DNA of 64,000 bases from Trileptium ribeirensis (Eukaryota > Nematoda > Enoplea > Enoplida > Thoracostomopsidae). This document shows, piece by piece, positions 15,301 through 30,300 of the stretch (position 1 is its first letter; each line of letters starts with the position of its first letter). The notes beneath the pieces are model-generated. The model had not been told where the DNA came from. It was given only the letters and a program-made list of their open reading frames with translations, and did no database searches. The stretch lies in the NCBI GenBank assembly GCA_030248225.1, contig JASANE010003827.1, positions 18,795 to 82,794 on the forward strand, in the 5' to 3' direction. The translations under genes and the position numbers were made by a program.

Positions 15301-18300
15301 ATACCACAGAAAAAGAAATAACGTCGTAAATAAAGTCTATGATGCTTAATCAATTTGGCCGAATTTGATCGTGTGTTAGACGTCACCACTAGATCCAAAA
15401 ATAGCGTTTTGACCCTTCAAAAATCTACTCCTCCGCTAATTTTAAGTTAGAAATGTAAATTTAGGTAAAAATATCGAGCAAGTAAGGTTCCTTAACTTGA
15501 AGTTTCTATTTTTTATTTTGACCTCAAAATCGAGTTATGGTCTCAAAACCGGGCAAAAGTCTGATCTTTGAGGCCAAAAACACAGGGTATCCATCTGTTA
15601 TAACGGCACTAGTGCACCAATTTTGCATAGTTACCAAACCAAGTGCAAATAATGATCAAAGCGTGTACAAATGAAATGTCGAAAACGTTCTTTATATTTC
15701 ATCGCGTTATAAACTTACGCACCGAAACGTAACAAATTTTTGCAATCCAATACTATATTCTGTACGTCATGTACACCCCTATACTCTATACCCTCTGTAC
15801 ACCTCTAAACTCTGTACGTCATGAGTAAAACATAGGGTTTTAGCGCAATTTTGTGGCAGTGCTACAGAACCACTAAGCCTATATCGCCATTTTTTAAATC
15901 TTCAACGTGAAAAGATGTAACTATTGGTATGGTGAAGCCCTGTGTCGATCATGCAATTTTCAGGAAAATCAAAAAACCAAAATCACAAAATCTTCAAAAT
16001 GGCGTGTACACGCACGCCTGTAAAGATATCAAAAATAAAAAGTCCAGAGCGGACGACCCAAAATTAGAGACACCAAAAACACCCACCGGAAACGTATCAC
16101 TAAAGTCCGACTGCAAAATAACATGAAAAAGACAGAATTCCCCTTAACGCAGTTTTATTTTGTTTCAGAAAATAACCGTCATAACACATTATTTTCACAC
16201 CAAATCCAGTCGTAAATTTATGTGGTGACAGAGCATTATATTTCTCTTTAAACATTAAAAGGACATCTGTGAATAAAACGGCTGATTTAGAATTTGTGAT
16301 TTCATGATATATAAATAGAAACGCTGGAAATTAGCCAATAGTACAATGTTTACCACTAATTATTACAGCAGACATTACGGCAACAATATATTATATACCT
16401 TCATAAGATTTGGCGCTAGCGATCCAATCATATGTAAAGCACCGTCTTTCTTCTGTGGTGTAGAGTTTGGATCGTTCATAATGCGAACAACAAATTGGAC
16501 AGTTTTGTTTAAAATGCCTTTACGTTTCATCGCGTTCACGAGTAGTCGAATTGCCGCATGTACCGGATTGATTATTTCTTCGTAGACATCTGTCAAAATG
16601 AGTGCACTAAACATCGTCAATAAATTATTGTAAAAACAAATCCAATTCTGAGACATGCTAGTTGAAATTCTGCAAAGTAGGAAGTAAGTTAAGCTAATCA
16701 ATTTGAAGTCGTTAAAAATGAAGGGATGCGAGCAGTCACAGCTAGGGACGAGATTCAAGCCGGTTACTACATACCCATACGTCAGTTTATGTATCGCAAA
16801 CTGGGCGTTAATCGCGACCGTGGATAAGGTGTAGCACCCACATAAAAGCCGCATATATGGATCGCAGTGGCAGTCCATATTAAATCCCCGGGGTTCTTTG
16901 TTATTTTTACAAACTGTTTCAGAGACAACGAAGACACTGTGTTTATAATATATATTACCAATTCGTAAGTGCACTTCAGGTGCATACAGCAACGTTATTC
17001 ATTTGTCAAAATCACGAATTGATTTGTGGAAAGATTCGCGTTCACATTTTTGTCATTGGTATTCGTATTTTTGTGAATGAGAATTAGGGCTCTGCGATGT
17101 ACAAATAGAGTTTGCGTTCGCACACATTTGTGCATTTCGCACGTTTGTCCTCGTTCATCAACTGACATTCTGAATCAGACAGCAATGATCGTTGGCCTAT
17201 TTGTGTATTACACCATACGAGAAAAACGCTATTGGTAATGGCGTTTTCAGATGTACGCGATCAGTAAAATGCGATGCTAAATCGCAAAATAGTGACCACT
17301 AATAGCGCCTAAGCGTTGCTGCATCACAAATTGTGTACGCGTACATTAGGGAAAATCGTGATTTGTTCGCGTTCGTCGCTGTTACGATCGAAAACTAATT
17401 TGACAAAAGAACAACCCAGATGAGCCACGTAAAATGAATAATTCTATGTTCTATATACAGTACTGAATCGCCAGAAACGAGTGCTGTTCGTTCGAAAGCC
17501 GAAACTTTAGCGCGCTGTACAGATTTGTGAAGCGGATAATTTTTTCGATTTTAGTTCTGTTCCACTATGAAACGCTACTGTCATTCTGGTCAGTACTGTA
17601 CATTACGTTTAGAATTTTACAGACAGTGAGGAATAATCACGCAGAAACACGGTTTCACTGGCATCAAACGTCATCGTGTCGTATAAAACACAAACAAGAT
17701 GAGAATAGCACTACTGATAACAACTAGTGCTGTCTGACAAATAACTTGTGTAGAAACTTACACACGTTCAGCTCATCTAGTATTTATAGCACAATATTGA
17801 AGTATGCATTGTACCGTATTTTGTTCGAATGAATTCTTGCGGATCCTCGTCCCACATTTCTTGGTCCCTCTCGCTATGACACATCAACGGAAATATTATT
17901 TCTTGCACCAGCGGCTAAAGCAAATATCTCAAAATTACTAGTCAGCTCAAAACATATAGCATTTCACACATAATTCAAAATCCACAAAAAAGCGCACAGT
18001 GAGCAATGCCATGTTTATAGTGCTTCAACATAATGGCCAAAAGCATGCTAATAGTAACAACAGATGAAAATCGTGCTCTAAACGGTTATAGTTAGGGATA
18101 AAAACAAAAGTAAATCTTTTGCAAACCGCTCGCGAAAAGTTGGCAGCTATGCAATTATTCACGAATTTTCTTTTCACCATTTTTTCGCGAACGAGTTGTT
18201 TTATTTCCGTGCAAAACTGTACTAGCCTGAAATAATAATTTTTATTATCTTTTATATCAAATTTGAGTTTTCTAAACATATAGTTGCATAAAAATTAAAC

Positions 18301-21300
18301 ACTGGACATGAAGAACATTCGATTCCTTGGTTTTGACAAGACACCGTTTTAATCTTATTCAACATACTTCATATTGCCTAATATTATAGTTTGTTTTTAT
18401 ATTACAGCCTATTCCATATCTTCCGTATCTACGAATGTGCTACAAAGCTAAGCCCTGAAAAGTGTTGAAAAATAATTTCTTTTGCGTTCAGTAAACAGTG
18501 GTGGTCAATGAAATAGTACAAAACATAATGAAAGTTCTAGAGTGTTGCCTGAGGCAGAGGTTAGGCGATAAATTGTGTCACCGATAGGCCACCGTACCAG
18601 TTTAGATAAAAACAGCATCAGTGCACAAACCTATACGTCTTATGCTTTTTTTGAAAAGACATAAAGATGTGCGCTGTCGTTATTCTCGCATTTGATGAAA
18701 GGGTCCAATATATCAGGAATAAATGACCAACTAACTTGAATATCTTGCACGTTATATCCGGACACAGTATCTAAGTTCTTAAAAGTTCTAAGCTCTATTT
18801 ATTTTACAGGTGTTATAAATAAAAACAAGGCAGCGATCCTGTAAGCTTAGACCAAAACAGTTCCGAATTCGCACATCTGCACAACAGACAATAGCCGATC
18901 AGAAGAAGACTAACTTGCTTTCGGAGTTGGAAATGTAAAAAATTTGCACTCTCAAATAAAGTTCAAAATAAATAGTCAAATTTTAAAATATTTCAATATT
19001 ATTTCGTAATCAATGACCTACTTATTTCTGAAACGAGTGACCAAATTTGGAGCCTTTCGAACACTGAAGTGGTTCATCTTTAATTTTTGATTACTTAACT
19101 AAGCACCTAAGCATCAACGCAGAACACGGTATGCCAGCCCGCTAAAACTAAACATGAAAAATCAAGACCAAAAACATTTTCAAAAAAATATTGAATAACG
19201 TCACAATACGGAGGTTTCAAGGTAAACCTCAAACTAGGGATTCACAATGAATTATCCTACCAGCCGATTGTAATAACAGCACAGCATGTGATTATACTAG
19301 TAAACCAACAATAAGACTGACATTCGATATTTCGTTGCACTAATCACCATATAAGATACTCGGGAGTCCACTGACATTCGATATTTCGTTGCACTAATCA
19401 CCATATAAGATACTCGGGAGTCCACTTTAGAGACGCACAGCTACTCGCGTCTCAGCGCCGATCAGTGACTTTATTGGGAGCAGTGCGAAAATATATTTTT
19501 TATTTTAACCTACAGAAATTTTATCTCCAATGAACACAAGGTACAATTAAAATGAATATTTTGACATCGGCCGCGCACCAAAATCGAAAGTATTTGCTGT
19601 ACAACAACCGACCACGAAGGTGTTTAGTACTAAGGCAATTTTACGCGTGTACACAGCTTGTATACTGCAAACGACTGCAAACACAGAAAGGCAATCTATG
19701 AAATAAAACCTTACTAATAAACCGACGATCATACACGTGACCAAGACTGGATCGTTACGTCCACAGCAACCATGTAATGACGAACACATCCTATACATAT
19801 TCCTATTATCCCGCTACCCAAATTACATTTATACACGACAAAAAGGATCCACCCACATTCTAGCACCAGATACACAGCGAAAATGTATTAGTAAAAAATA
19901 TTAACAGCAAAAATCACTGATAAGTGGTAGGTGAGAAAAATATTCTGACAGGCGTTAGTAATCCATTAAATACATCAGAAAAACGTAAGATCCTATTAGC
20001 GTGCAAGCGTCTGTAAAGAGCTATAAGTCGACAGATTAAAATACATCGTACTGTTAAACGGTGCTACGTTACGCTGAACTTGCGAGATCTTAAACATAAA
20101 TGAGTTAAAATAGCAGCACTAAGCGGACCAAAGGCAGCGATGTAAACAGCGAAACTTAAAAACCATACATGCAGTCTCAGCGTTCAGTAACCATTAATTT
20201 TTCTAAACCGACTGTTAGCAGTATTCTTGAAGGATTTTGATGAAAAAATCTATGTTCCTTGCTGTTAGTTTACGCAGAATTTCATAGGCGAAATAGATTT
20301 ATTCGATGTCTTCATTAAGGGCACTGCTATATACGCATATCAACCTAATCATTATCAAAATACCTTAATCTGAATCCATGATTCAAAATGAGCGTTTTTA
20401 TCGTTCAGCTATTTTTAATCAATATTTTTATGGCATTAAATGAACCCAAGTAAATTTTACGGCTTCCGATAAATTTATACACCCAACGAAGAGAAAAATG
20501 CTTAGAAAAATTTCCTGGTGCAACAATAAAATTGCCTGTTTTTCCTTATGAAAAGCCAAAATTTCCTGTATTCCATGATTAGCGAAACCGCTCAAGTTAG
20601 TTGTAGGTGCTATTTGTGATGACAAACTTCCACAAATGTTTAACGTTTTCCTGTTTTATAATAGCGTACTATAATAAATTTATAAGGCATAAATTTAACC
20701 AATCCTGTGTATAATAGCACAAAAACGCCCAAAACCAATAAACGGCCAGAATTCACAGACCAAAAATAGTTCAAATAAGGCTCGATCTTAATTTTGTAGT
20801 CAACAGGCACTCATTACCGCTGGCTTCAACATTCATTAAAAATTTAGTCCATAGGCATGAGTCCATAATCTCTGGGAACACAAAAAAGTGTCGGAATTAA
20901 CAAGTAGCATGAAATAATGAACACGCCCCACTCCACTGTTTACATCGAAATATAATAATTCAACGTTTCCTATTTGTCAAAGCAAATTTATTGTTAATAC
21001 AATAAATCGCATCAGAAACGCCGTTAAGACATTTCTGATTGATGTTAAAGGCAATAATTGTCAAATCGATTTTCCAGCATTTTACTCAATGTTAAGTTTC
21101 AGAATGAAATCTTAGGAAAATTGAAAATTTTAAAAATCAAATGGAGACACGTGGGAAAGTAAACAAATATGTCATATGGTATTAAATCAGAAATTCCAAA
21201 AATTTCCAAGGCACAAAACAGTTTTGAACCTTAAACAATCGAATAATTCCGAAAATGCCCAAATTTGAACAAACCAGCATTACAATAGGACCTCGATTTA

Positions 21301-24300
21301 TGGATAACAATTGTTCTGCAACGTATCACTCTAAAACGGATAACAAAATGTAGGGAATAATGTGTTCGGTGCTGTGTTTATCCCACCGAAGTTCTATAAA
21401 TATATCTCCATTTATTACACACATTCCATCCATTCACACTTACCATCATGTGAGATTTCATGAACTTCCAAGAAAATGCGTGACTTGTTCTATAAAAAAT
21501 TATAGTTGATTATAACAGATACGTTCTGTCTAAATCAGACTGACGATAACACGTAAAAAATGTAGTAGTATTATAAACCACCAGTCATATCTTTCCTGGC
21601 GTGGGTCATAACAATACACGGACCTAGCACTAGCAGGGAGAAGGGACTGGATATGCCTTCACCGACGCTTAAAGTTGATATAGACAGTACCCAAGAACAA
21701 CCTTCATATTTCTTAGAACGGGAACATTATTTACAATATATAACACATTACATCATTACAACCCAGACCAGGATACAGCATCGGACAATGTTCACGGGCT
21801 ATAAAAAATTGAATTATTACAACTACAAACCACTATCTATCTAATAAGCCAAACTTGGAACATTTGGCCATTACAAATAAAGCAATATAACGCTGCAAAC
21901 AGCTAATGTAAGCTGCGATTAGCTGGGGCAATCTTACAACTCAAAATATTTGCACTAGTGTCTGTGTACATCCATAACGACCATAGTTTTAACGATAAAA
22001 CGTGACCATGTAGAACTCGAGTCAGTATGAAGTCACAAATTTGATTTTTTATTTTGATAACTCAGTCAGCTGAATATTAATTAATAGCCGACTACCCACA
22101 TTACACAGCGAATATTAATAAAACAGCAATAAATTTAAAAATAATTACGTTTATATCATGCTAGGCTATTTATTTAGCGTTGATTCTCACGTAAGACAAA
22201 CGAAAAACAGGAATTTTTGTGAATAACATAACCATGTCACAAAACTTCGGAGCCCTACGTGATCAGTATTTCCAAAGTACACTCAGAAAATTAATATAAA
22301 CATTGTTAGAAAAATCCATTACGTGTCTCGTGGGTAAAACACGAAACACCATTATTAAACAAGCTGCGTGGCAAACTGAATATAAATCAAAAACTCCATA
22401 ATATATCTCATTCAATTTTATGTACCTGAGAGTTGAGTACTTAGTCAGCAGGGAGTAACCGGAATTCCGGTTCCGGCGAAAATCGTGTTCCGGTTGCGGT
22501 TCCGGCAAAGGGCAAAAACCATACCGGAACAGGAATTCCGGTTTAAAAATTTTGTTTGAAATTTTCCACGTTTTTGCTTTATCCTGTAATCCAAACATAT
22601 GTAATATATATTATACAGTGATCAAGCTCCAATACAACCAAGCAAAAGAAAAGATTAACTAACCAATTTGCCGTGTAAAACGTAAGTAGGGCACATAATT
22701 TGAGCAGGAATTTTTCATAATAACATGCAGGAGTTTGTTAAATCAAAGCCAGGTCGATGCTTGTAGCAGCTATTTTACACATCCAGAAGTTTGTGGGATA
22801 CGTTTGAATAAAACCGGTCCAACTCGGTAACAGAGTATGGCTTACGCATAAGTACTTAGGGTATGCTTGGCTAACATAAATTGCGTCAGGGACCCGCCAG
22901 TGCGCTTGTAAACTTGGTAAATCAGTCTAAATTGAAGTAAACTAACGTTATCTGCAACGCAGCTAGAAACTGCTTTCTTGGCAAAGAACTGTATTTATTG
23001 AAACTTAGAAAGTTATCATCATTATCATCTAACTTACGGGCACTGTTTGTCCAAAACTTACGGGCACTAGCCTAAACAGTGTCCCTAACCACTGATCAGA
23101 AAATTACCTTCTATCTATTATTTTCTCTTAGAATAATATAATATAAACCAATAATTTTAAGTTTCCTACAGAAGAACATGCAACAAACGTATGTGTAGTA
23201 AAGGGAGGCGACTGCAGACAGAGCGAAAGTGTGTATTCTACGCTCCAAGCTTTGTAAGCATATTCGATTTGACGCAGTATATCCAATGGTGTATAGTGGA
23301 AGGTATTTTTGCTCTGGGTGTCCAAAAATCCACATATTTGATCGATAAATAAACATTATTAGCTTCCTCCGGTTTCCTAGCACGTTGTTGACACCGTGGT
23401 TTGGCTGTTCTCCGTGTTCTTTCAGTTGTGTTCAAATCGAAACTGCCGCTACAACTGAAGCGGCATTATTTCTGGCCCCAATCGACAAGCTGTCAAACAT
23501 ACAAAGAAGTGATATACGTACATGGACGGGGGCCGGACCGGTAAGCATTTAAAGTTTCAGAAAGGCAATAATACCATCACAAAACATTCAGTTTAATGTA
23601 AAAGTTATTTTTATTGCATTTTAAATCCACTATACCTTCATTTCATCCATCATCTGTTTTACTATATATAAATTTCGAAGACCAGGTTCCGGTTCCGGAT
23701 CCGGTTTAAATGGACGGTTCCGGTTCCGGTTATTCCCTGTTAGTCAGGTATACAAGCCTAATAGAACTATAACTAAAATAAAAACAAGTTTCAACTAGTT
23801 TACAGCAATAAAATTAGCAACTGATATTAGTATGGTTCCGATAACTATTAGCCGCATAGTACTCTAATTTTCACTAACCCCTCACTAAGGTACATTAGAG
23901 CCTCATGTAAGACTCGTGGAGACACGTAATTCCCAGTGTGCATTTCTTGCAGCAACTGCAGCACTGTTTCGATCACAGGACCTGAAATTAGTGACAATAC
24001 AGCATTAGGCGATTAATATAACGGAGCAGACAATTCTGAAACATTATGCAGATAATACATACCAAGGAGTTTCGATAATTTACAAAAACTAAAGCTAATA
24101 AAATCATTTTTGTTCTTTTCGGAAAACAGGCGACTTTAAGGGTCCAACAGAACCTATCGATGTAAAAAATGGTTGGGAGCCGAAGCATACCATGGGGTTT
24201 TCTAAACTAACGTTTCTCTGCACGTTCTCCACCTACTAAATGAAGACCAAATTTTCAAATTGACACGTCTACTTACCGTTCAGCAGAATGACCAAATTCT

Positions 24301-27300
24301 GTTTTTAAAAATAAATATCAGTACACAGAGCTATTTTGAGGTTAAATTAATGTTATGTATTTTTACGATTTTGGTGAATATTTGGGTTTATCCTATTGTA
24401 TTCATGCAACAACTTAATCTTCACACATCATACATGAATTTCAAAAAAGCCATTCGATAAAGTAATAATATTCTACCCGTATTAACTGAGTGGAGTTTCC
24501 ACCAATAACTTTGCTAGCAAAAAAATCGTAAAAATTTCTGTTTTGTCCGTCTGTAGAGATCATAACTCGCTACCAAATGGATGGATCATCACATTTTTAT
24601 TTGTTCATAAATTTAGTGTATTTGTGCCCTCTCATTAGAAGCTAAACGCGTCGATCACGTCTTCCAAGTCTAAATGGTACCCGAAAGGGCAAGGGTCACA
24701 TTTTTTGGCCATCTGGGTATCTATTTTTCCCGAATGACGCGAAGCTATATCTCGAGACATAATTTCCGCTACGCAAAAGAGACAACCATCATCTGTCATC
24801 GTGAACTTTGCAGTTATGCATTTTTCCAGAGCTGCCGTTTTCTAGCTATGAGCCGAAGTATTTTTTCAATACAAGTGTATGTAGGTCAATCGAACGAAGC
24901 TATAGGTTTTCAGATCTGCTAAAGACGATACAAGAAATTGTATCTAAAAATAAAAGATTGCTTGAAATAAGACAAGTCTTAGGGGCACTACTAAATAATA
25001 ATCACTCTAAATAATAACTTTCTTTAAAATTTATGATTTATAAAGTTCAAAAGTTTTTATCTCTTTGGGCATTGTTAAAAGAAATGAAGAGTTCTTCGGT
25101 TTTCTTATATGGCTAAAATGATTATAGCATTTTCACTGCAGTATTGTCGGTGTATAATTGTTATCATGGGACTTTAAGCAGGCTTAGAGACCAAAATTTG
25201 GAACGACAAAATGATCCATAAGACCACGGTGAGTCGCTATCTCACCCCCAGAATGGCCAAATTACAAGCTAATTACTGTAATAATAGCGCTAAATCCAAA
25301 CAAACCTGCACAGTTCTTCAAGTAAAACTCCGCAAACTGAGTATATTCAGAATTGACGTTTCCTGGATTGCCGAAACGCTCAAAAATACGATGCAATAAA
25401 TACATTGCCCATTTTTTGACTTTCCACCAAACAAGTTGCGGACGTTCATCTTCATCGATTTGAAGCGTTTCTGCTGGAACCGGACGGGCAACTATAACAC
25501 GCGCACTTTCCATCCACGCTTGAAACGACTCTTGACTCATTAGTTCAAGATTGAATGAGTACTGGAAAAGAAAGTCAATGTTTACAAATAATGCAATTCT
25601 AATCTGCATAATATAATAAATCTTGCATTTTCCGCGGCTAACAAAAATTCTTTCTTTAAGCTGCATATAAAAGAGTGGATTATCTCCTTAATTCATTTTA
25701 CTTATATGCATTGGCTGGAACCATTTGGAAAGCGGTATAAAATAGTACAGCAGTCAGTGTTGCTATAATAAATTGGGAGTTCACTAACGAAATTGCATAT
25801 CTTAACGCACTGCGGCAGTTAGAAAAGTTGCTTCCAAATTACAAAACATTTTCGCGAGTTTAATGACCGAGACCAATTCATATAACACCTGGCAGAAGCA
25901 ATAATCACCAAGAGAAATATGAAATAAATATACCGAAGACAATAAACATCACTGTTTAAACTGCTGAAAGTAGATATTTAATATGTAGATAGGCGATGAT
26001 CTGGAGTATTGCCACCTGACTGGGCCACTAATGACCGTTTTCAGCATCCCAAGTAGGAATTTAATTCTATCCCACAATACTCTTAACATAACCTACTAGT
26101 CTACCATTGCTCAGATTATGTTCGTTCGTATCATCTGATGTCTCTGGTATAAATACTTTAAATACATACAGTCCATTATCAAATGTTTCGCTGTTTCTGC
26201 TTAATGCCCAAAATGTGTGCGTATATTATTGTCCACTAAACGTATTCTGTACATGGGGCACTAAAATTAACATGTAAACTGCTGATTTAGACAATAATTA
26301 TGAGTTGAGTTGTTTCACTACGCAACAATAATAAGTTTCTATATCTTTCGCAAATGTATAAACTTATAAGAAAATAAATTAATATTTTGTGCATTAGCAT
26401 TTGTTCAAATAGAAGAAGCATCCTCAGTACGTAAGGCTGTGATTACTGTAATAACAACAACGCAATAAGTTTTCCACTAATGCCCATAATGCTACCGCTT
26501 AACAATAATCGTTTATGCAAACGTTTGAGATTTTGTGCGCGGTCGTTCTAGTACACTTGTTTGTGCCCCTAGAGTAGGTCAGAAACGTTGAGAAAAACAA
26601 TGTTTATCAGCAATGTATACGTATTACGTATTAACGTTATGAATTTGTAGTACGCGGTTCATAGGTAAACCATTTGGAGGGTGGTTGGGAGCAGTGCTTT
26701 TTAGCCACGATGCCGTTTTATAATGTATCCACGACGAACTTGTTTCTAGCGTCAGACAAAACACGGAATCAGGAAAATAAAAGTTTATGCTGCAATTTCA
26801 CATCATATTTCATGATAATCTTGTTGATCCAATATTCCATCCCATCTTGTATACTACTTCGTTAACAGGACGTATAAACGCTAAGATATTATAACTGTAC
26901 AGATTCTACAAAAAATATAAACGAACACGTAAAAATGCTAAGATATAAATTTTGATATTACTACAAAAACCGGTTAAACAACAAAAAGTGTATGGTATTA
27001 CCTGAACGAGGGTGAAAAAGGTTTTGATCACCAACTTTTGTATTATTACAGATTCAGCAGAAGAATCAGGAAGCGTTTGTTGCAGTCGCTCGTACATAAT
27101 AGGCAACATCACACGCATGGCTTCGATTAACGGTTGTCGCTGATCGGGCTTCTTGTATCTAAAAACAAGGATATCAGAGCTTAAAGTTCAACGAGACAGA
27201 CGCTATTGAAGCATGTTTTTTCAAAAATCGCCATGGGATTTTCCGTGGGTTCGTTAACACTTTATTAAAAAAGAACTTCTTTAAAATCGAACTTCGTCTG

Positions 27301-30300
27301 TTCGAGATACGCAATAGTAATGAAAACAGAACCATGAACGATTATAAACTCATAGAGGAAAGCGATTCCCTAATTATTTTTATAAGTCCCACTTAGCTAA
27401 TATTTCAACGAAAATATAATTTACTGTCTTGGTTAAGTGTGTGATGTTGCGTTCGTACGAACCGATGATACCCGAACTGTGGTGGAGAAATCAAGTGTAG
27501 GGGAAATGGATTACGGATTTAAGAAAAGAGGCGGCAAAATGAGGATAGGGAATGAGCAGGTGTATGCCGTCTGTCGTGAAGTGACAATCACAAAGTGCGC
27601 AGTGGAATTTGGGTGTGTGAATGGAGTCGATGTAGAGGACACAAAGTAGTTGTGTTTCAGTGTTTATTGCAAATCAAATCCGTAACAATAAAGCCTAGCA
27701 AAAAGACAAACGCAACAAATCAGAAATGACACATAAACATGAATATAATCAACGAAAATTAGCCACCTTATATAGCAGCTGAGAATCTTCCAGACTGTAA
27801 ACCTGTCATCCGACTGAAGCTGTATTCAACATAATAAACTGTTCACATTCAGTCAAAATTGACGCAGTTGATTTCTCGTGCAACGACACCGTCGCTAGCT
27901 GCGGAGTCACCAAGTACGGTGGACAGCACCCACAGGGTGGGGAAACCTAGCTGTAACCATACATGGAATATTTGTAAAATCTTTTGGCTCTTTGGCATCA
28001 CTGTCCGACGAAAACTAGACAATTTAGAACAAGAAATGGCGGCATTACGGCATTCACGTAGGTGTTGTAACCAGATGTACTGAATTAGAAAGGTTACAGC
28101 CTCAAAAGATTTATCTCGACATGATTACCGATACCAAATCGGCTAGGTTTTCAGAAATAAAAATACAAAGACCATCCGCAGCGAGATCACGACTTTAGAA
28201 TTTTGACAAGATTTATGATTTGGCGCTCCGCAAAAAAAGCAAACTTAGTATAACGCCTGAGCTTTATCAGTAAATTTTGAACCTTTAAAAAAATCTGGGC
28301 TTCCGCTCCGTTATGAAAACCCCTTAAAACAACGCAATCCAAGTGCAGAAATAGATTATATTACACGTCAAATAAAAATTGCTAATCAATCCATCGCTAT
28401 CTGAAAAAAAATTTATATATAGCTAATCTCGTTGCTTCAAAAAAACTTACCCCAGCATAATTCTGCATATAAACAAAATTTAAAAGCTTACTCATAATTT
28501 TTCACCAGTCGGTGAAGGACCATCAAAGCGCCTGACCACATCTGAGCCGTTGAGCACTGGTCCGAGTTGGGAACTACTATACTGGTGTCGTTAGAGAGGT
28601 ATTTAATTATACCATCTATCACATTCGGCCATCGCCCAGGAAAATCGGTTTTCAGAATATTTCCGACAGCAACTGCCAACTGAGCACTGAAATATGCAAA
28701 TACAGCACATACCTGTGGCGTAAGTTTCGGAAAAGTTATTTACCACTCTCTATGGTCCGTTAAGAAGAGAAACAGAAGGTTTCGAAGATTTAAGCGATGA
28801 CCCGGGAATAACGACATACTTGACAGGGATCAAATTTGGGTTAATGATTGGGATTCGTAGGACAACAAGTGAACAACTCGTACAACTCAGCCGATAGCGT
28901 AATTTCTTAAAAAACATTTTACTGCTAAACTCCAGATCGTGACCATTTATCGTTATTATTATTTACGTACTCGATATTATTATCGTGACTATTATTTTTT
29001 GAAATGAGGTTGACAGTAAACATTTTTAATAATATATTCCTTTACTAAAATGGCTCTGGACTATACATTTCATGTACAACTCCCATGGATGCTTTTTACA
29101 ATTTTCATTAATTTTTCCCATTGAGAATGAAGTTAACACAGGTTAAAGCCATGCAGCTGCTGGCTATGTTTATTTTTTGTTAAGATATATAAGCAGCGAA
29201 AATTTTCACACTGCGCTGATAATTATTGAAAATAGGTAGATATGTAAAATCAAAATTTTCACTATAACAACTGGCCTGTCCACAGTGGGGGACACCCCCC
29301 CCACTTTCCAAATCCCCCCATGTTCGTGAGATTTTCCCCCATGTCCGTCCCCCCCACTCGGCCGAAACCCCCCATGTTCAACTAATTCCAAAAATTTTTT
29401 ATGTCTGAAAATTTATGTTTTTTGTTTGCAAATTGTTTTTTAAACATTAATTACCACTATTTATAACGCTAAAATATTGTTTTTTAGCTTGAAAGTACGT
29501 TCACAGTAGTAAAAATGCATGAAAATATGGAAATATTTTGTATTTTTAAGCAAAATTTATCCCCCCACTTTGAAATTTCCCCCGAGAATGAACATGGGGC
29601 CCCCCGAAGTTTCCCCCCCCCCCACTTTTCGGAGGCCTGTGGACAGGCCAGAACAATAGCACCGACAATCACCCGTGCAGCCGAACGAAGATATACATAT
29701 AAATTTCCGCTAAATACCGAAACTTATGACTCAAAAAATATATGACTCATATGGATAGAAAACAATCTCAATGCTACAATCATAACTTTTACAATCAAGA
29801 TTTATCAAGGTCGACACACCTCACTGCTCTAACCGAATCTACACAATTTCCTTTATTTAGACTTTTTCCATTGCAAAAACTAAGAAAATATAACCGATAT
29901 TCCTAATATTTCCGATATCGACACTTTCAGGCAACCACATTTATGATGACCTATACTTCAGTGTATATACAAGTCACTGCTCATACTGAAAATCCACACT
30001 TTTTGCTATTTGAATAAAGTTGTATGGAATTGAATATTTTAGGCCACAAAATTGTGCTCAGTAAATATCAGCGTGAAAATTTTTCTATCCTTATACCTAG
30101 CAGAAACGAAAGAATTACCAATAACATGATTGTTTTAACTGCTATAGCATAAGCCCAGGTTACAGTTCTCAGTAAAAATACACAATACATTGTGCCTGAG
30201 CAAACTTAATCTGCGCCCGCAGACTACCCTAATTTGTTATTTGGAAAAAATTGCGTTATCGAACTCTATCTAGTCAAGCAAAAATTCGCTGTTTTCTGTT

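Larger units (their letters stand above)
11316..16398. other. Intron 10, repeat-rich
   Basis: A 5.1-kb intron with repeat copy B (11355-13395), a nested hAT-like insertion (11932-12705), a diverged MITE (13441-13781) and a satellite-like array (14190-15060). In 13790-14180 and 15070-16398 I found no exon or named element. Confidence 0.7.

Noticed and set aside
16590..16992. Right-hand extension of the ORF containing importin exon 10
   Set aside because: Similarity stops exactly at the acceptor TTTTGACAG; the rest is intron read-through.
20428..20625. Candidate for the missing importin segment (SEAVKFTWVHLMP)
   Set aside because: Resembles the family weakly but lacks a usable acceptor and donor; the 46-bp exon at 21489-21444 fits sequence and phase exactly.
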